Origin: Gammaproteobacteria bacterium
Lineage (GTDB): Bacteria; Pseudomonadota; Gammaproteobacteria; Pseudomonadales; Halieaceae
Direction: 5' to 3'
Assembly: GCA_030427085.1 (NCBI GenBank)
Contig: JAUHXH010000002.1
Location: forward strand, 992,001 to 1,056,000
Length of the DNA stretch: 64,000 nucleotides
Shown here piece after piece: positions 62,203 through 64,000 of this stretch. Position numbers and translations under genes: made by a program. How positions within the stretch are numbered: position 1 is the first letter of the stretch; every line of letters begins with the position of its first letter. The notes under the pieces are model-generated. The model was not told the origin of the DNA, ran no database searches, and saw only the letters and a list, made by a program, of their open reading frames with translations.

Positions 62203-63633
62203 ATGGCCATAGACAAACATCTGGTTGACCCGGGACTGAATGTGAACCCTTCGCGGTTGCGCCGCCACATGAATTCGCGCGCGCTGACCAAGCTGGCCGA
62301 TTCAGACACGCTGGACAGCGTGCGTGACGCCGCCGAAGCCAAGCGCAGCAAGGCTGGCGAGCCGCACCTGATCGAGTACTTCCACCAGTTTGACGATCCC
62401 TATAGCCATTTGGCGGCCCAGTGCCTGAAACCCCTGCTGCAAACCTACGATGTGCAGTTGCGGATTCACCTGGTGCGCGCTGAGTCGGATACCCCCGGGC
62501 GCGGTCAGCAACAGCGCCTGCGCGGCCAGATGGACTGCCTGAAAGTGGCCCCCCACTACAACGTGGATTTCCCCCAGGCACCGGTTGATTGCACGCTGGA
62601 GGCGGAGCAGACCGCATTGAAAGCCGCCGTGGGTGGCCGTGGTCCCGAACTCACCGACCTGCTGGTTGAACTGGGTGATGCCCTGTGGACCGGTAATCAG
62701 GAGCGCCTGAACATTGCCGCCGACGATGCCACTGTGGACCAGGCAGACATCGAGCGACGTGTTCGCGCGGGTAATACTCGTCGCGATGCGATCGGCGCTA
62801 ACTGCGGCGGCGTGTTCTTCTACGGTGGCGAAGTATTCAAGGGCATTGACCGCCTGCACCACCTGGAAGACCGCCTGACTGGCCTTGGCCTGCGCCGCCA
62901 GAAAAACGGCCGCAAGCTGGTTGCGCCGCGTCCGGTGATCAATCCCGGCACGCTGACCGGTGGTAAAGACATGGAACTGGAAATCTTCCTGTCCCTGAAC
63001 TGCCCCTACTGTGCCATCGCCTATGAGCGCGCCACCAAGCTGGCTCGCGCCACTGGCGTGAAACTCACTCCGCGCCCGGTTTTGCGCTGGGTGATGGATG
63101 TGAACTCTCAGGAAACGATCAATGCCGTGCGCGATGCCTCGCGCGAAGCGCACAAACTGGGCCTGAACTGGGGCCGCGTGGCAGACCCGCAGGGCCAGCC
63201 CATGCGCCAGACCCTGGCCCTGTGGCAGTGGGCCACCGAGAAAGGCCGCGGCCGTGAATTGCTGGAGCAATACCTGCGCGCCGTCTGGTCGGAAGGGCGC
63301 AATCTCACCCGGCCGGAAGAAATGCGCAACCTGGTCAAGCGAGCTGGCCTGAGCTGGGCCGAGGCTCAGAACGTGCTGGAACTGGATGACTGGCGCGCCA
63401 CTGTGCGCGAGAACCATCAGGCCTTCAAGGATGCCGGTTTTGGTCCGGTTCCCGCGATGCGCCTGTTGGATGGTTCCCGCCAGGTGCTGGTGGAAACCAG
63501 TGGCCAGGATCGTTTGTGGCTAATCGCCAGCGTATTGCAGCGCTTCTGTGAAAAACGCCGTACCTTCCTCGACGAAGCGAAAACGCCGGAAGTGGACGAA
63601 GGTATTGATTTCAGTCAGGCCGCCGTCGCCTGA
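62203..63633 (+). CDS. DsbA/HCCA-isomerase-like protein with two thioredoxin-fold domains
   Basis: 476 aa from ATG 62203 (AGAGGAC upstream; earlier in-frame ATG 62077 gives an unlikely 42-residue leader). First domain (about 45-235) is DsbA/HCCA-isomerase-like (YFHQFDDPYSHLAAQCL and FFYGGEVFKGIDRLHHLE) and has no CxxC. Second domain (about 265-440) has the redox-like CPYC in IFLSLNCPYCAIAYERA. The function is unknown. No signal peptide, so it is probably cytoplasmic. This and the next gene look like ordinary chromosome at the right border of the EPS locus. Confidence 0.75.
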   Translation: MAIDKHLVDPGLNVNPSRLRRHMNSRALTKLADSDTLDSVRDAAEAKRSKAGEPHLIEYFHQFDDPYSHLAAQCLKPLLQTYDVQLRIHLVRAESDTPGRGQQQRLRGQMDCLKVAPHYNVDFPQAPVDCTLEAEQTALKAAVGGRGPELTDLLVELGDALWTGNQERLNIAADDATVDQADIERRVRAGNTRRDAIGANCGGVFFYGGEVFKGIDRLHHLEDRLTGLGLRRQKNGRKLVAPRPVINPGTLTGGKDMELEIFLSLNCPYCAIAYERATKLARATGVKLTPRPVLRWVMDVNSQETINAVRDASREAHKLGLNWGRVADPQGQPMRQTLALWQWATEKGRGRELLEQYLRAVWSEGRNLTRPEEMRNLVKRAGLSWAEAQNVLELDDWRATVRENHQAFKDAGFGPVPAMRLLDGSRQVLVETSGQDRLWLIASVLQRFCEKRRTFLDEAKTPEVDEGIDFSQAAVA

Positions 63634-63661
63634 AAGGCCAGGGGGCCATCGAGGTAAGGGC

Positions 63662-64000
63662 TCAGCAGAAGCTCAGGTTCATACCAACCTTACTCAACCA
63701 GCCCTGCTCCTGCTCCAGCTCCTGGGCAGTGAGCGGGTGCTGTTCCAACCAGTCCTGGGGAAAGTTCAACGACAGGTAGCCATCGCCTGCTTCGACGGAG
63801 AAATCTGGCAGCATGGCTAACTGCTCAGTGTATTTGAACAACGTAGCCAGCCGAATCAGCGTTAATAGCTTGATCGTGTGGGCGCGGTCTTCCTCTGCCA
63901 CCTCGGCAAACAATATTTCGGTCACTTTTCGACGATGCCCCATGGCCAGCAGGGCCAGGCGCTCCTGTTCCTGCTGCGAGAAGCCGGGCAGATCGGCGTG
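63662..64000 (-). CDS. ppx: Exopolyphosphatase, C-terminal part
   Basis: The frame is open to the window edge; about 112 C-terminal residues are seen (LPGFSQQEQERLALL, GHRRKVTEILF, LLTLIRLATLFKYTEQL, LSLNFPQDWLEQHPLTAQEL). This is the Ppx/GppA family C-terminal HD-like helical region. It degrades polyphosphate in the cytoplasm. Convergent with the DsbA-like gene, 28 bases apart. Confidence 0.85.
   Translation of the reverse strand, partial: HADLPGFSQQEQERLALLAMGHRRKVTEILFAEVAEEDRAHTIKLLTLIRLATLFKYTEQLAMLPDFSVEAGDGYLSLNFPQDWLEQHPLTAQELEQEQGWLSKVGMNLSFC

Noticed and set aside
61971-62228. 85-aa plus-strand frame in the gap before the DsbA-like gene
   Set aside because: Overlaps the DsbA-like start, has no ribosome site and contains no recognisable feature. 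The 270-base gap otherwise shows nothing definite.

Overview
This is a 64 kb piece of a GC-rich gammaproteobacterial chromosome. The gene repertoire looks like a marine OM60/NOR5 (Halieaceae) or Cellvibrio-type bacterium, but no rRNA or other phylogenetic marker is present, so that placement is inference. Almost the whole window is one exopolysaccharide (EPS) locus of the exosortase A (XrtA/PEP-CTERM) type. I see no insertion sequence, tRNA, rRNA, prophage or CRISPR array.

Layout. 1-2.4 kb: end of an unrelated outer-membrane operon (LolA-like protein and an AMIN plus beta-barrel protein). 2.4-5.9 kb: the PrsK/PrsR two-component system on the minus strand; PrsR is a sigma-54 activator. 6.1-8.4 kb: nucleotide-sugar genes (UDP-HexNAc 4-epimerase and 6-dehydrogenase). 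8.6-11.5 kb: an HPr-rel-A module (exported small protein, PqqD-like protein, HprK-like kinase, nucleotidyltransferase) behind a textbook sigma-54 promoter. 11.5-14.2 kb: two divergent paralogous ExeA-like ATPases. 14.3-33 kb: the conserved XrtA core (Wza-like lipoprotein, chain-length regulator, tyrosine autokinase, barrel protein, WecB, deacetylase, FemAB-like protein, four glycosyltransferases, XrtA-EpsI, amidotransferase, CapK-like ligase, O-ligase). 33-48 kb: accessory EPS genes (sulfotransferases, methyltransferase, flippase, heparinase II/III-like protein, an alpha/alpha-toroid-like protein, a 912-aa surface protein, a second deacetylase, a TPR protein). 48.4-53.1 kb: a 1560-aa multidomain surface protein with its own candidate sigma-54 promoter. 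53.4-61.9 kb: GNAT-like protein, third deacetylase, fifth sulfotransferase, AsnB-like protein, acyl carrier protein, fused exosortase-associated hydrolases, glycosyltransferase and phosphopantetheinyl transferase. 62.2-64 kb: housekeeping genes (DsbA-like double-domain protein, end of exopolyphosphatase).

How it fits together. The predicted product is a polymer built from amino sugars and aminouronic acid (WecB, 4-epimerase, 6-dehydrogenase). It would be deacetylated (three NodB-type enzymes), probably sulfated (five sulfotransferases), flipped by a Wzx-type transporter, ligated or polymerised by the O-ligase-like protein, and exported through the Wza/chain-length/kinase machinery. PrsK/PrsR with sigma-54 probably controls part of the locus: four sites of the GG-N10-GC type precede the HPr-rel-A module, both ATPases and the giant surface protein. 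A TGTAAAAA...TGAC motif lies upstream of two of these. No protein in the window ends in a PEP-CTERM sorting signal, and no priming glycosyltransferase or PAPS synthesis gene is present, so the sorted substrates and these functions must lie elsewhere.
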